Positions 1-11,580 of a DNA stretch of 64,000 nucleotides are shown here, piece after piece. Every line of letters starts with the position of its first letter. Position 1 is the first letter of the stretch. This DNA comes from Chrysemys picta bellii. Lineage: Eukaryota > Chordata > Testudines > Emydidae. The DNA lies in NCBI RefSeq assembly GCF_011386835.1, contig NC_088791.1, forward strand, positions 52,657,498 to 52,721,497, read 5' to 3'. A program made the translations under genes and the position numbers. Under the pieces are notes generated by a model. It saw nothing but the letters and a program-made list of their open reading frames with translations, did no database searches and had not been told where the DNA came from.

Positions 1-20
1 TGTCTGTCTAAGCAGTCCTT

Positions 21-1700
21 TTGACTCTTTGCTTGAAACCTTCAAACCTTCTTCCATCACACTACAGATCATCTTTGGGAGTCATCGTGCCCTCCCTCTT
101 TGCCCACCACTGGGGCAAGATTACCACCAATAGCTGGGTGCTCAACATTGTTCACCATGGGTACCTCATTGAATTCCTCTCCTTCCCTCCTACTGCGTGC
201 CCTCCAGATCCTTCCTAATGCCACCTCATCTGGGAGGAATTGGCTGCCCTCCTCCGAAAGGGCGCCATAGAACATGTCCCAAGGTTTCTACTCCCCTTAT
301 TTTCTCATGCGTGGTCATTGCCCCATTCTGGATCGCCTGTCGTTGAACAAATTCATCCACAATTAAACCATCCACATTTCTGTATACTCCCCCTTATTAT
401 TCCATCTCTTTCCCATGGAGCTTAGTTTGTGGTTCTTGATATGAAGGATGCGTATTTGCATATAGTCATCCACCCCGCTCATCACAAATTCCTCTGTTTC
501 ACGGTGGGACATTTCCACCATCAATTCCGGGTTCTTCTCTGTGTAATTGCCACCACTCCCCATGTCTTCATGAAGGCTTTTGCCATTGTGGTATCCTACA
601 TGCAGCGCCTGGGTCACTTTGTTATTCCCTATCTGGACAATTGGCTTCCTATGGCCCCATCCCGTGCCTGCCTCCTTAACACAATACAGACCCTCTGCGC
701 CCTCCTCAACAGCTTAGGGATCTGCATCAATGTGGCGAAATCAGTCCTCGTTCCTACCCGCACAGTAACTTTCCTAAAAGGCTCACCTGGACTGTGTTGT
801 GGCACGTGCATTTCTTCCCTCGGACAGCTTCCATCGACCTCGCTACTCTCATTGTGCAGCTCTGCTGTCATCCACATACGTGCGTCCATTGGTGCCTTTC
901 CCTCCTGGGCCATATGGCGGCCTGCATCTCTGTCACACCATATGTCCGTCTTCATATGTATTGTCTCCAGCTGTGTCTCTGCTCTGTCTATGATCTCCAG
1001 TCTGACCACCTAGACAAACCGATCCTGATTTTCCACTCTGTCCTCACCTCCCTTATTGCCCCCAAAATCCCCATCACAACAGATGCCTTACTCATCAGAT
1101 GGGGCAGTCATTTGGATGGCCACACAGCTCAGGGCCTCTGGTCGCCCAGGGAAGTGCGGATATACATCAACATCTTGGAGCTACAGGCCATCCACCTTGC
1201 CTGCTGGACCTTCCTGCCTTTCACCTAATCCTGACATATTTAACTGGTGTCGGACAACATGACGGTGGTTGTATATATCTACAAGCAGGGTGGGGCCAGA
1301 TCCCCCTCCCTTTGCACAGATGACATCCTTCTTTGTAATGGTTCCTCTGGCACAGGGCCACCCTACACACTGTCCATCTTCCAAGCACCAGCAACTCACT
1401 GGCGGACATGCTCAGCCACTTCTGCCATGCCTACCACAAATGGAAGTGCCACGACCCCACTCTCCAGTCCATTTTTTGCCTGTGGGGTATGCCGCGTTAG
1501 GACCTCTTTGCGATGCCAGAGAACCCCAAACTTCCTCTCTTTTGCTCTAGGGGGCCCAGGTTCCCAAGGCAATGCTCTTCTCCATCCCTGGACCACCAAA
1601 CTCCACTATGCCTTTCTGTCCATACCTCTGCTTCCCCGAGTTCTGTGCAAGGTGTGGTGCGACTGGGTGATGATTATTCTCATAGCCCTCTCTTAGCCTC
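21..1700 (+). pseudogene. DIRS pol remnant: reverse transcriptase and RNase H
   Basis: This would copy element RNA into DNA. The palm's first acidic motif (LDMKDAY) is encoded at 435-455. The second motif, normally Y-x-D-D, reads YLDN at 630-641, so one metal-binding Asp is Asn. RNase H-like segments follow in another frame: a TTDA motif at 1076-1087 and an SDN motif at 1250-1258, near an INILELQA helix. A segment rich in FATPEN-like residues, usual near the end of DIRS pol, lies at 1500-1560. Stops at 216-218 and 423-425 interrupt frame 3, the frame moves to 2 near 785, and a further shift to frame 1 occurs near 1500. The piece is a pseudogene; no start codon is assigned because the 5' end is missing. 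Confidence 0.85.
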
Positions 1701-1759
1701 ACCAGTACTGGTACACAGATCTCCTTCACCTCTTTGCTCGTCCTCCGATCTGCCTCCCA

Positions 1760-2826
1760 GTGCATCCAGATCTCCTCATACAGGCGCAGCCTGAGTCCTC
1801 TCCATCTCAGACCTTGGTATTTGGATGGGGCTCACTTGTAAACAGGGAATGCTCTGCCCCTGTCCACGACATCCTTACCATAGCAGAGGTCTGTCCACTA
1901 GGGCATGTTACTAAGCTAAATGGTGCCGCGTCATCACTTGGGCGCTCCATCACCAACAACCTGTGGACTCCATCTCCATTGCCATCCTTCTGGACTACCT
2001 CCTCCACTTCTGCCAGTTGGGCCTCACCCATTCCTCTGTCTACATCCACCTGGTGGCTCTCAGTGCCTTCCTTCCCCCGGGGATAGCTTTTCCATCTTTA
2101 CCCACCCGTCTACCTCCAGCTTCCTTTGCGGTCTTCTCAATGTCTTCCCTTCCATGAGGAAACCTATTCCCTCTTGGGACATGAATCTTGTCCTCTCTAC
2201 CCTCACTAAACTGCCATGTGAACCACTTGCAACCTGCCCCTCGTCCACCTTTCCATGAAAGTGATCTTTTTGGTCGCTGTCACCTCAACATGGTGAGTTA
2301 GCGAATTGGCGGCCATGATGGCGGACCCACCATTTACTGTCTTCCACAAGGACAAGGTCTCCCTGTGTCTTCATCCCAAATTTCTCCCTAAGGTGGCCTC
2401 CCCATTTCCCCTCAACCAGTGTGAATACCTCCCGATCTTCTACCCAAAACTGCACACCTCCTTCCAAGAGCACACATTTCACACTCTCAATGTTTGCCGG
2501 GTGTTAGCCTTTTACCTTCACTGAGTCTTCATTGCGGAGAGCTGCCGGGGTCACACCCTCTCTTCTCAGTGACTCTCTAAGTGGATCGCTCGTTGTTTCG
2601 TGGACTGCTATACACTCTCCCATGTCCCCCCCTCTGGGAGTCGCAGCCTACTGTATGTGACCATATACTGCAACTTCGGCCTTTCTTGCGGCTGTTCCAT
2701 GGCAAGACATTTTTAGGGCAGCCACTTGATCCTCTGTCCACTTTTTCCGCCCACTGTGCCATCACCCCTGCCACAGCGATGGATGCGGAGGTTGGTCAGG
2801 CGGTCCTTCAAACTATGTCTTCTTGA
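1760..2826 (+). pseudogene. DIRS tyrosine recombinase remnant, catalytic residues lost
   Basis: This module would insert the circular DIRS DNA. An N-terminal core-binding-like segment (LLDYLLHFCQLGLTHSSVY region) is encoded at about 1984-2050. The catalytic domain starts near 2250 in frame 2, where FLVAVTS is followed at 2291-2296 by TGG and TGA in the place where the family carries an Arg pair. In the later H-x-x-R region the His position reads TAC (Tyr, 2649-2651) and the Arg position reads TGA (2658-2660). The final Tyr region, near 2745-2760, is also altered. Several of these changes are what C-to-T decay at CpG would give. Enzyme activity is clearly gone. The alignment is from memory of the family, not computed. 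Confidence 0.78.
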
Positions 2827-2910
2827 GAGCCCTCGCACCTACCTCTGCACTGAACACTGCTTGCTACTCTCCCATGTTTGGAATCCACATAGGGGCCATC
2901 ACTCGAAGAA

Positions 2911-3230
2911 GAAGAGGAGGTTATTTACTGTGGCTGGAGGTTCTTTGAGATATGTGGTCCCAATCTGGATTCTAATCCCGCCTCCTTCCCCTCTGCTCTG
3001 GACTCTTTTACTTCCTGGTATGACCGAACTGGAGAGGCGTCGACCCGCACAGCCTCTTAAAGCCTTGGACACACCATGTGGTCAACACATGATGCAAGTG
3101 TGGGTTAATGGATACTACCATGAACAGTTCCAGCTCCAGCGCATGGTGTGCATGCACACCCACATTTAGAATCCAGATAGGGACCACACATCTCAGAGAA
3201 CCTTCAGTTACAGTAAGTAACCCCCTCTTC
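2911..3230. repeat. Inverted repeat at the DIRS 3' end
   Basis: The left arm (2911-2974) and right arm (3169-3230) are reverse complements over about 60 bp with a handful of mismatches; the spacer is about 195 bp. Both arms carry the segment that reads 'agatatgtggtccc' on one strand. DIRS elements end in inverted repeats and an internal complementary region used to circularise the cDNA, so this is probably part of that terminal system. Confidence 0.8.
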
Positions 3231-3240
3231 CAAATATTAG

Positions 3241-3804
3241 GCTGTTTTAATAATACAGTTGAAAAAAACCTGAGGGCTGAGAAAACATTTCAATTTCGGC
3301 TAACTAGTTGAAGTCATGCTGCAACTGCACATTATGCATTCTCATCTTTAACCCAGTCACAGATGGCTCAGCATTTTATTTAACATCTAACTTTACCCCA
3401 TATTTTTCTAATTGACTTTAAAATTGAATTGTACATCCTTTGGGGGCTGCTATAGATCACCTGCAGGATCTTTCTTAAATATACTTCAATTAATAAATGA
3501 AGCAATTGACAGAAATTTGTTTTTAACATTCCCCATAGCCTTACACAGTTGATTATTACAGGGGCTCATCATACAAATTATTACCAAATCATTCTGGAGT
3601 GCTTTGATGCCTAAAGATCTAAGAGCTGCATATACTACTTGAACCTGCTTTTCACACGACTATAATTAAAGAAATGTATTTCCTTTTTTCTCTCATTCAG
3701 CCCTTCATTATGAATTTAGCTCCTGAAAGTGACATAGGAATGAATTAATTTACTGGTTCAGATTGTGGTCAGTACCTGATGTTCCCTATCATGAACAACT
3801 ATGG
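3241..3804. other. AT-rich unique sequence, nothing recognised
   Basis: No open frame of note, no repeat family recognised and no RNA gene seen. Confidence 0.6.
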
Positions 3805-3957
3805 AATAACTTGCCCATAGGGGAAGTTTCTTTCCAACCTCTAGTAATGTTAGTCATATGCCTTGAGGCATGAACGTTTAACTCCCTTATTTATTTTTGA
3901 TCCTTTCTAATGTAAGTGTGGATGTTCTCATTATCTAGATACGTGTCTAATCCTTGC
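3805..3957 (-). mobile_element. CR1-like LINE 3'-region fragment
   Basis: The stretch with 'aagtttctttccaacct', then 'catatgccttgaggcatgaacg' in altered form, matches the 3' non-coding part of a CR1-like LINE common in turtles and crocodilians, here in antisense. A second piece of the same part lies at 39575-39722 and shares 'ataagtttctttctaacct'-like wording. Identification is from memory of the family. Confidence 0.55.
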
Positions 3958-4039
3958 TTTCAACCACAGTATAGGAAAAGTCTGTCAGCAGATATGTTTC
4001 AAGTGGTGGTCAGCTCACTAGAGTTTGAAAATTTTAGTC

Positions 4040-4225
4040 TCAACCACTTAGTTACCCCAATTTGTAAAATGGAGCTAGATAGATGTACCCAGCCCTCATA
4101 ACCATTGTATCTGTGCACCTCACAATCATGAATAAATGTTAATCTCAAACAAAGGTAAGGAATTATTGTAAAGTGCTTCGAGACATGTAGATGAAAAATG
4201 CTATATAAATGCAAACTATTAATAT
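4040..4225 (+). mobile_element. Old SINE tail, MIR-like
   Basis: Contains 'tttgtaaaatggag' and then 'gtaaagtgcttcgaga' plus 'tgctatataaatgc', the usual tail words of ancient MIR/CORE-type SINEs. The tRNA-derived head is not clear. Confidence 0.5.
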
Positions 4226-5976
4226 AATTATAATCATGATCGCTTATACCATAAGAATACAGCTGATGGAGATCAAAGGGATTGGGGCAGAGTCTGGTCA
4301 CATGTCAGATTCCTAGCCTTTTGTTATACCAATGTCTTAGTCTTTCAGCAGACATTTGTAGACAATCCTGGAATCGCTAGGTATAGTATCTTTCATTAAG
4401 AAATTATTAACTGCTATAAGGATTCTTTGGAAAATAAAGCTTTGACACAAAACTTGTTTGCCAGTTGAGTAGAATTAGTAATGGTTAGAAAAGTTGCCTC
4501 TGCAAAGTCAGACATTGCACCTGGAATGCGGAACCACTTTGGTGCAGTATGCATGGTACTGATGCCCATGCAAAGACACATAAGTACCCAGCTCCTGTTT
4601 CAGAGTATACGTTTTTGCGGAAAATGAAATCTCTTGTCATTTACCAATTACCAAGACATTATTTTAATGTGTGACCGTGGTACTATTGACAAGACTCTAA
4701 ACATGACTTTACAATGGCAAATTATTCCCTGGAAATGTCCAGCAGGGTCTATGCTAACATCATAGATGCTGAGACCCAGGAGTTAGGATGGCTCTTCCTA
4801 GGGTTTCATTCTCAGTGCAAAGAAGGTTGTTAAGTCTCCAAAGGGAAAGAACCATCAAAAATAAAAATAGAAAAAGGCAAAACTTAAAATAAAAGCGCTC
4901 ACAAAGACTGACAGCATTATGACTATGATAGAAAGCTCTGCTTTTAAACCTTTAGACATTCCTTGAACTTTATTTCAACAATTATCAAGATTTCCTCCTG
5001 CTGCCAGAACTCCAAAGGGTCACTAGATACATTAAAGGCCATGCAGTGATCTTCACAAACAGTTCTCCTGAAAAATGTGTAAGCAAGGGGAATTGCATTC
5101 CCATTCTGTTATAACTTTTAAAATCCATTTCACACCTGAGGCTTTCAAGGACTAATTGGGCTAGAGTTCAAATCTCTTCTTTTTTAAATCAACCTTATTG
5201 AATGTGAACTGACTCCCCAAGAGAAAAGTGGACACTTAATTAGCACTCCTTGAATGTAAATGCTTCTTGAATGTTTTCAGCTATGAAGAAAACTAACAAT
5301 ATTTGGTCCTTTAAATAGTAGTAATTTAAATTGCTTCTGCCTTGTAAGACAAAGTAGACTAAAAAACCTATTATAGAACCCCACTTTGTAATTAGAAGTG
5401 TCAGATCACTCTCATCAAGATACACAGAACCCGACACAGTATACTTGGAGACTATACTAGCTTTTCATATGACTGGAATTTTACAAGGCAAGTTACCAAA
5501 AAATAACTCAGAGCTCTGTCTAAGGAATTAAGAACGTAAGCTCCCCCCCCCACCATCTGCCAGCTCATTCTTGGGACCTTTTCATATTACTCAGAGGAAT
5601 CATTGAGCTTCCATTTGAACCCATCAGAGCAGGCAAATTAAGGTGTCTGTCTTGAAAACGAGTTTTGCTCTCTCAGATTTTTCCTGCAAGAATTAATTAC
5701 ATACTTAAGTGACAGGTTTTTTCCTTTCCTGAGAGTATCCAAGGAGACACTGATTTTAAAATCAGTTTTTCTTTTCACCCCAAACTAATCTCTCCTTTTC
5801 ACATAAATGTTGAAATTCTGCCCTGGACCATATGTGTTCGTCGGATAGATTACATCACATTGTGGAGATGAGAAAAAGCATCCTAGGAATATACTATATA
5901 GGAAAGAGCAAGAATTCAAAGAACCAAAAACCCCTGTCTATGTTAAGGATCACATAGGGCTAGATTCATAAAAAAA
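4226..5976. other. Unique AT-rich DNA
   Basis: No gene or identifiable repeat. A run of C (about 5543-5551) and several A/T tracts are the only low-complexity features. Confidence 0.55.
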
Positions 5977-6852
5977 CTTAGGTGCCTAAGTGCCACTTTA
6001 GGTACATAAATCCTAGAATCAGGCCCTCACTGGGATTCACAAAACCCCCACTCAGCTGCCGCAGAACCCTATAGGTGTCTAAATGCCTCTGTGCATGCAG
6101 ACTGCTGCCTCACTCTAGGCATCCAGATGCTAAACCCAGACTGATGCATGATCCAGGGAAAGAGAGGTATTCTTCCGCCTATCTCCTGCAGGGCCTGATC
6201 CACTAGGCGAGCTCAGAGCTCACCTAATGGATCTGGCTCCCGTAGGCAAACCCACACAAAACAGCGGGCATGCGGAGCTCCCGCCTCATAACTTTAAGCT
6301 CAGTATTTAAGGTACTCATCTGGGATGTAGCAGACCCCTAGTCCAAGTCCCCTTCCTCTGCCTAAGAGGAAGAAGGGATTTGAATAGGGATCAGCCACCT
6401 CTCAGGTGAGCACCCTAGCCTCTGGGGCACTTATCTGAGAGGTGGCAGAGCCCAGTTCAAATCTCTTCTCCCTCTCAGGCAGATGGTGTACCTGAACTGT
6501 TTTTTTCCCCCCACATCCCAGGATATTTCCCTAATCACTAGGGTAAACTTACGAGGGAGGTTGTTGTCCTCACAAAAACAGCATAGGTGCCTATTTCCAA
6601 GAGAGGGTTTGCTACAGAAAATCCCACTCAGAGAGGAGCCTCCCTGCAGCCCAGGCTTAGTTGCCTAACTCCCTGAGATGGATGGGGCTTAGGACACATC
6701 CCTCCCATTGGCTCGCTGAGGCGGGGAGCTGCCTAGCATGCTGGTTTTCGTGATTCCCATTGTCAGATACCCCATTCATTGTATATGGTGTGTGGGCACC
6801 TAACTCAGGCTTTGTGAATTCCAGTGATTTTCTAGGCACCTAAAACTTAGGC
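5977..6852. mobile_element. Putative non-autonomous DNA transposon with long inverted ends
   Basis: The left end ('cttaggtgcctaag', 5977-5990, then about 75 bases ending 'gggattcacaaaacc') is an imperfect reverse complement of the right end ('ggctttgtgaattccagtg' through 'aggcacc' and 'cttaggc', to 6852). The interior is richer in GC than its surroundings and contains no transposase. A target duplication could not be fixed with confidence, so the superfamily is open. Exact edges are approximate. Confidence 0.55.
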
Positions 6853-7185
6853 ATGGTGATGCTGAGGTAACACAAAATAAGGAAAAGTGGGTTAATGTGT
6901 GGAGGAATTATTGTTTGTGAGACTGAATTATGGTTCCCCTCCCCCAGCAAATATTCATCAGTTTTCACCTCTCTGTATTAAGCAAGGGTTCTCTTTGCTT
7001 ATTTTGCATTCTGTGTTTATCTATTGTTGCTTGAGATATCAGAGCAGAGGTTAATGTTTCCCAGCTTGCTTTATGCATGACGGCAGTGTTGTCTTGGTCC
7101 GAGGGGCAGAGATAAAGCTATTAAAATCTCTCAAGTCACAGAAGGCTTACCTGCCTGTGCTGAGTGGGCTTGAGGGAAAAGAGTC

Positions 7186-7418
7186 TTTCCTTTATAGTAT
7201 CAGAGGGGTAGCCATGTTAGTCTGAATCTGTAAAAATCTGTAAAAAGCAACAGAGGGTCCTGTGGCACCTTTAAGACTAACAGAAGTATTGGGAGCATAA
7301 GCTTTCGTGGGTAAGAAGTGAGGTTCTTACCCACGAAAGCTTATGCTCCCAATACTTCTGTTAGTCTTAAAGGTGCCACAGGACCCTCTGTTGCTTTTTA
7401 CAGATTTTTCCTTTATAG
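7186..7418 (+). mobile_element. Turtle-type SINE inserted as an inverted duplicate
   Basis: The sense copy starts at 7198 ('tatcagaggggtagcc'), resembling the abundant cryptodiran SINE. Its body (7232-7317) is followed after six bases by its exact reverse complement (7324-7409). The unit is flanked by a 12-bp direct repeat, 'tttcctttatag', at 7186-7197 and 7407-7418; the right copy overlaps the last three bases of the right arm. A target duplication around the whole structure indicates that it inserted as one event. A 10-base tandem duplication ('atctgtaaaa') sits at 7226-7245. The SINE family is named from memory. Confidence 0.8.
7232..7409. repeat. Perfect 86-bp inverted repeat, 6-nt spacer
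   Basis: I compared the arms base by base: 7232-7317 and 7324-7409 are exact reverse complements, with spacer 'gtgagg' at 7318-7323. RNA from either strand would fold into one long perfect hairpin. Confidence 0.95.
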
Positions 7419-8387
7419 CAAATAATCCCACGTCTTGGATGAGATGCTGCACCAAATAGTTATGTGATATGCAACTATAATATTTTTGAACTTGTTCCTC
7501 TCAAATGTGTTCCTTATCAATATTAAACCTACAATGCTCCTGATCACAGATAATCCATTACTAGAGGTATGCATGGAAGAGTTTACAGTCAAAGGGTGAA
7601 TTCACCTTGTTGTCGAGGGCCTTATGCAAGGTGGCTACAAGGAGGAGCCTGTGCCCTTTGTGCATGGCAGATGAGCTCCATGCATCACCTCACATAGGGG
7701 TAGTGGTGAAGAAAGGCAGCAGGAGTCATATTTATAAACTTCAGTTACCATAATAAACTGTATCTAGGCTGTGAATACCATTCCATGCCATAATGTCTGG
7801 GGGAGGGCGGGAGGGAAGGCCAGGCTGCACTGTATCCCCTATCTAGGATCTGAATTAGGGCTTAATTTTACACCCCAATCTTCCCCCACCCTTGTATTTC
7901 TCCAGAAGTGTCACAGGGTGAGAGAAGAACTGACAAAGGATGGGAATAAGATAGGCATGAGATTCACACACAATAACATCATCTTGCGTTAATTAGGATT
8001 TTTTTTGGTCTCATGTTATTTCTGCTTTATTTTATAGATTGTAATTTTAACATTTTAATTTTCTCCTTAGTCTAGCAAAATACTATGTCACTAATGCTGT
8101 ATCTTTTAGAAATCACAAAGTTGTAAATGTTGCCCTTTTGATGTCCACACCTGTATTTGTCTGGAATTTCTATGGACAACATTACAAGAAGCAGCACCCA
8201 AGTACTGTGTTTCACAGAGGCACTGTTCTTTGAGAGTTGCTAGCGAGTGTGGATCGGCAGTGCAGTGCTCATTTTTCATTTTGGTCTGTTTAATTTGAGC
8301 TTTTCTTACATAGCAGTTTACACAGCCAAACTATGTCTGGCAGATGATACATGGCCTACTTGTTGGCTAGACAAAGCTAATGTACGT
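7419..8387. other. Unique sequence
   Basis: Mixed composition, no conserved coding frame. The 73-residue frame at 7771-7992 shows no domain. Confidence 0.5.
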
Positions 8388-8515
8388 CCTGATTCAAAAA
8401 TGGTACTTAGTCACACGGCTTACCCTAAGCATGTGAATAGTCCCATTGAATCAACAGGGCTACTGGTGTGCTTGAAGTTAGACCTGAGCTTAAGTAGCTG
8501 GCTAAATTAAGGCCC
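8388..8515. repeat. Short palindromic repeat (MITE-like)
   Basis: The segment from 'cctgattcaaaaatgg' to 'aattaaggccct' has the layout of a dispersed palindromic family whose centre reads 'gtcccattgaatcaac' and whose edges resemble 'ggccctgatcc' and its complement. Related copies occur at 14399-14530, 45579-45724, 51650-51745 and 53711-53843. Confidence 0.5.
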
Positions 8516-8559
8516 TGTTTAAAACCCCCCCACAAAACACAAGGTAGAGGTTGTGCTAC

Positions 8560-8692
8560 CTATGACCCTGATAATGCATCAGTTTGATACAGACAGCTCC
8601 ATGTTTGCCTGCAAAACCCTATTGACATCAGTGCAGGTACGCAGGGGATGCCTCAGACTTCTGCATGGATCTGGTTGCAGGATCAGGATCTA
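8560..8692. repeat. Short palindromic repeat (MITE-like), second type
   Basis: The centre 'cctattgacatcagtgcagg' and right edge 'ggttgcaggatcagg' recall a fold-back family ending in 'cctgcaacc'-like words. Old and diverged. Confidence 0.4.
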
Positions 8693-11514
8693 TAATTAGA
8701 ATGCTTTACATTGGCATGCAAAATGTACGCCTGCAGCTTTAGAGGCTGAGATGAGGCTGAGTGAAGCTATTGCACTTTGAGGTAAAGTGTATTCTAATCA
8801 AAATTACCTGCAGTCAACTCCCATACACGACACAGGTAAAACAATTGCATTATTTTGCTACCATCCAATGCTTATTAACTATTACAGGAAATGTCCACAA
8901 AATACAGTATTTCTGAAAATTTGTTACTATATAGAAGAAGCTCCCATTAATTTCACAGGAAAGACCATGTATCAGCTTTCAGGATAACTGAGTTCCTCTG
9001 GCTGTCCTGAAGTTAACTTTCTATTCACATACAGATATAATGGCTATAATGAAATAACCACCTTGGACATGCATTTTAACAGGCACACAGTAAATAGCTG
9101 CTCCTGGCTTTTGGCCTTGGTGGCTTTTAGTCACGGTGGTGGATCCTGATACTATTGCCCTTTGATACTCTGGTCTTAGTAGCATACGTTTTATCCCAGC
9201 AACACATCTGGTCTTCTGTGGTGGTGTTTAGTTAAAATCTATCTTTGCAGAGTTTTCGTAATCTCTACACTTTTAAAATGGATCCTGAATATTTTCCCCT
9301 CTGTCTTTCCCCCAGAGTTTCAAACGTGTCATCCTCTCTTGTTTTTCCTTCCCAACTTCCTTTTAAAAAGTCCTCCCTCAGATTGACTCTGATTCATTCT
9401 CACTCCCAGTTTTTTCTGACCTGCTCTGCTAGGTCTCTCCTTCTCTCCTCTAGGGCTGCTTTTCTTTCCTACCAGCCTTGGAAAAATCAGCTCTAGTTTG
9501 GCCTTATCTGCAGGTCTGTGGGCTCTTTCTAAGGGCAGCAACAATGTCCTCCGCTTATTGTTAGCTCAGCTCCTCTGGCACCCAGGCACAGTCACCAGCT
9601 GCAAAGATTGCACAAATAATGGTTCTGCAAATCCCCCAGATCAGCAAAGGCAACAACAACTTTGAAGGAAATGCTCTAATAGCTGTGTATTCTTTGCAGT
9701 ATCACTGTAAAAATCAATAAATCAATTGAAATGAATCATACACTCACAGAGATGAAAAGACCTTTCTCTGTGCTCAATCCTGCCCAGTGCTGAGCACTCT
9801 TGGATGAAATTCACCCCGGAGCACCAGCTCAAGGCTAATGCCTCATTGAAGTCTTTAAGAGGGCTTTAAAGTGGGTCATAGACCTCAGCCTGGCTCTCTT
9901 CATGAGGGTGACTTCCTTGTGAGGAACTGAGCAAGATTTCATTGGGCAATGAGGTCGCTCATCACTTTGAAGGTGTTCTCAGCACCTTGCAAGAGTGAAC
10001 GCTGACTGAAAATACTAAGCATGGAGTTTTCTGTTAGTTTTCAATTGTCCGATAGCGACAGTGGTTTAGTCAGATGACAAGTGAAATGCAACCAAATTCT
10101 AACTGGGTAGAAATGTTAAACTATATATTGTAAATTAGCATATAGATGCAAACTCTTTAATTATGGACTGAAAGGTTTAAAATTACAGACAATTAATTAA
10201 AAAAACCCACACATTCAGCACTGATGCTGCTCCAGCTCTTTAAACAGCAGCCCATTAACTAAATTGGAGATATTGAACTGATGAACAGTGTTTTTTTCCT
10301 GTTATCTGCCCTTCAGCCTTTGAATGGGTTCAAATACATGTTTTACTTATTTCTAGCTGCATGAATGAAAGGTGACTATGTGAATAAAACTAATTTGCTA
10401 CCAGGGGAAAAACTACACTGTTACATAGCAATCAAAGTTGATGGGCCTCATCGAAGGTTTAACATATTACAAGACTTGCCAATGCTTGAACAGGAATTGT
10501 ATAATTCCCTTAATTAATGTAGGTAGTTAGTATTCTGTTGAGAAAGGAAAAGGCTGCAATGGAAAAAGAGAGAGATTTTCTTTTTTGGCACGGAGAAAAT
10601 ATAGACATTTATAATATCCAAGCAGAAATGTCTTTTTACCTTAGTACAATTTCCAGTTGCAGAAGAAGATTCTGAATAAATATCATAAAAAGAAAGTCAT
10701 TCTATTATACATGCTTAAGAAGTCAATTTTCCACTCTCCTAGAATATAAAATAAATAACACGTCTTTGATGTTCAAATACTTATTTTTCTTCCGAGTTTC
10801 CTTTAGAAGATCCTCTGTCCTCTCAGGACTTATACAATGATAGAATTTCCTTGGATTTGGCTGTGGTTTAACACCATTAAATAGTAATAAGTGCTACAAA
10901 TACTGGACTGTCACTTGATATTTAATTAAAATAAAAAATCCAAGCACTTGCTATTTATTTATTAAATAAGATGCCACGTGTACCCCCAGATGATAATATG
11001 TTCAAAGGAAGAATAATTAAAAGTATACTGTGGAATACTATAACTTACTGGGTCTGATGTCAATCTTCTTGGAAATCTGGTGCTCAGTGTATCTAGTTTA
11101 CTAAAAGTATATGTATGGCTATGTACGCAGTAGGTGAAATTCACATCACTTCTGCATGCAGTATGAGTATCTGAACTTTGTGCCAGGCGCTAAGTACCGG
11201 TTGGTGGGGATGAAATCCACACCCTGAGGTCTGCAGTGCAACCACTTTGTAGCATGTTGTGACTTGCCCTTGGCTTAGAATAGCAGTCCTTGCTCATCTC
11301 TATGGGGGGTTCTAAGCTTCAGGATCTGCACTAGCCTGCTGCTATTGTCCTGCCCATGGTGTTCCCCACCATACTGGCAGAGAGCCCACTTCCCTAACAT
11401 GCAGATGGTGCACAAGTCACCCCTGCATGGCTGACATACATGTGCCCCTGCAATGGGGTTCTCTAATGCCCTTCTCTAATGAGTGACTTTCATCCTCAAT
11501 GTGAGGACTTAGGG
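8693..11514. other. Unique AT-rich DNA
   Basis: No gene, RNA or clear repeat recognised. Contains a T-rich/C-rich patch at about 9290-9480 that opens shadow frames on both strands. Confidence 0.5.
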
Positions 11515-11580
11515 CCTTAGCCAAAGCTAACTGAAGTCAATAGAAAGATGCCCATTGGCTTTATTGGGTTTTGGATCAAG
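11515..11580. repeat. Half of a palindromic MITE-like element
   Basis: 'gggccttagcc' and 'actgaagtcaatag' words match one half of the fold-back families seen elsewhere in the window (compare 28085-28168). Confidence 0.35.

Larger units (their letters stand above)
1..3240 (+). mobile_element. DIRS-type tyrosine-recombinase retrotransposon, 5'-truncated by window edge, decayed
   Basis: Three protein modules follow one another on the + strand in the order typical of DIRS elements: reverse transcriptase (about 20-780), RNase H (about 1020-1370) and tyrosine recombinase (about 1960-2830). The tail then folds into an inverted repeat (2911-2974 against 3169-3230). DIRS elements copy through RNA but insert with a tyrosine recombinase rather than a DDE integrase, so they have no ordinary LTRs and make no target duplication. 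The reading frame moves among all three frames and is broken by many stops, so this copy is dead. The left end lies outside the window. The family call rests on motif order and residue patterns and is confident; the subfamily is not determined. Confidence 0.88.
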
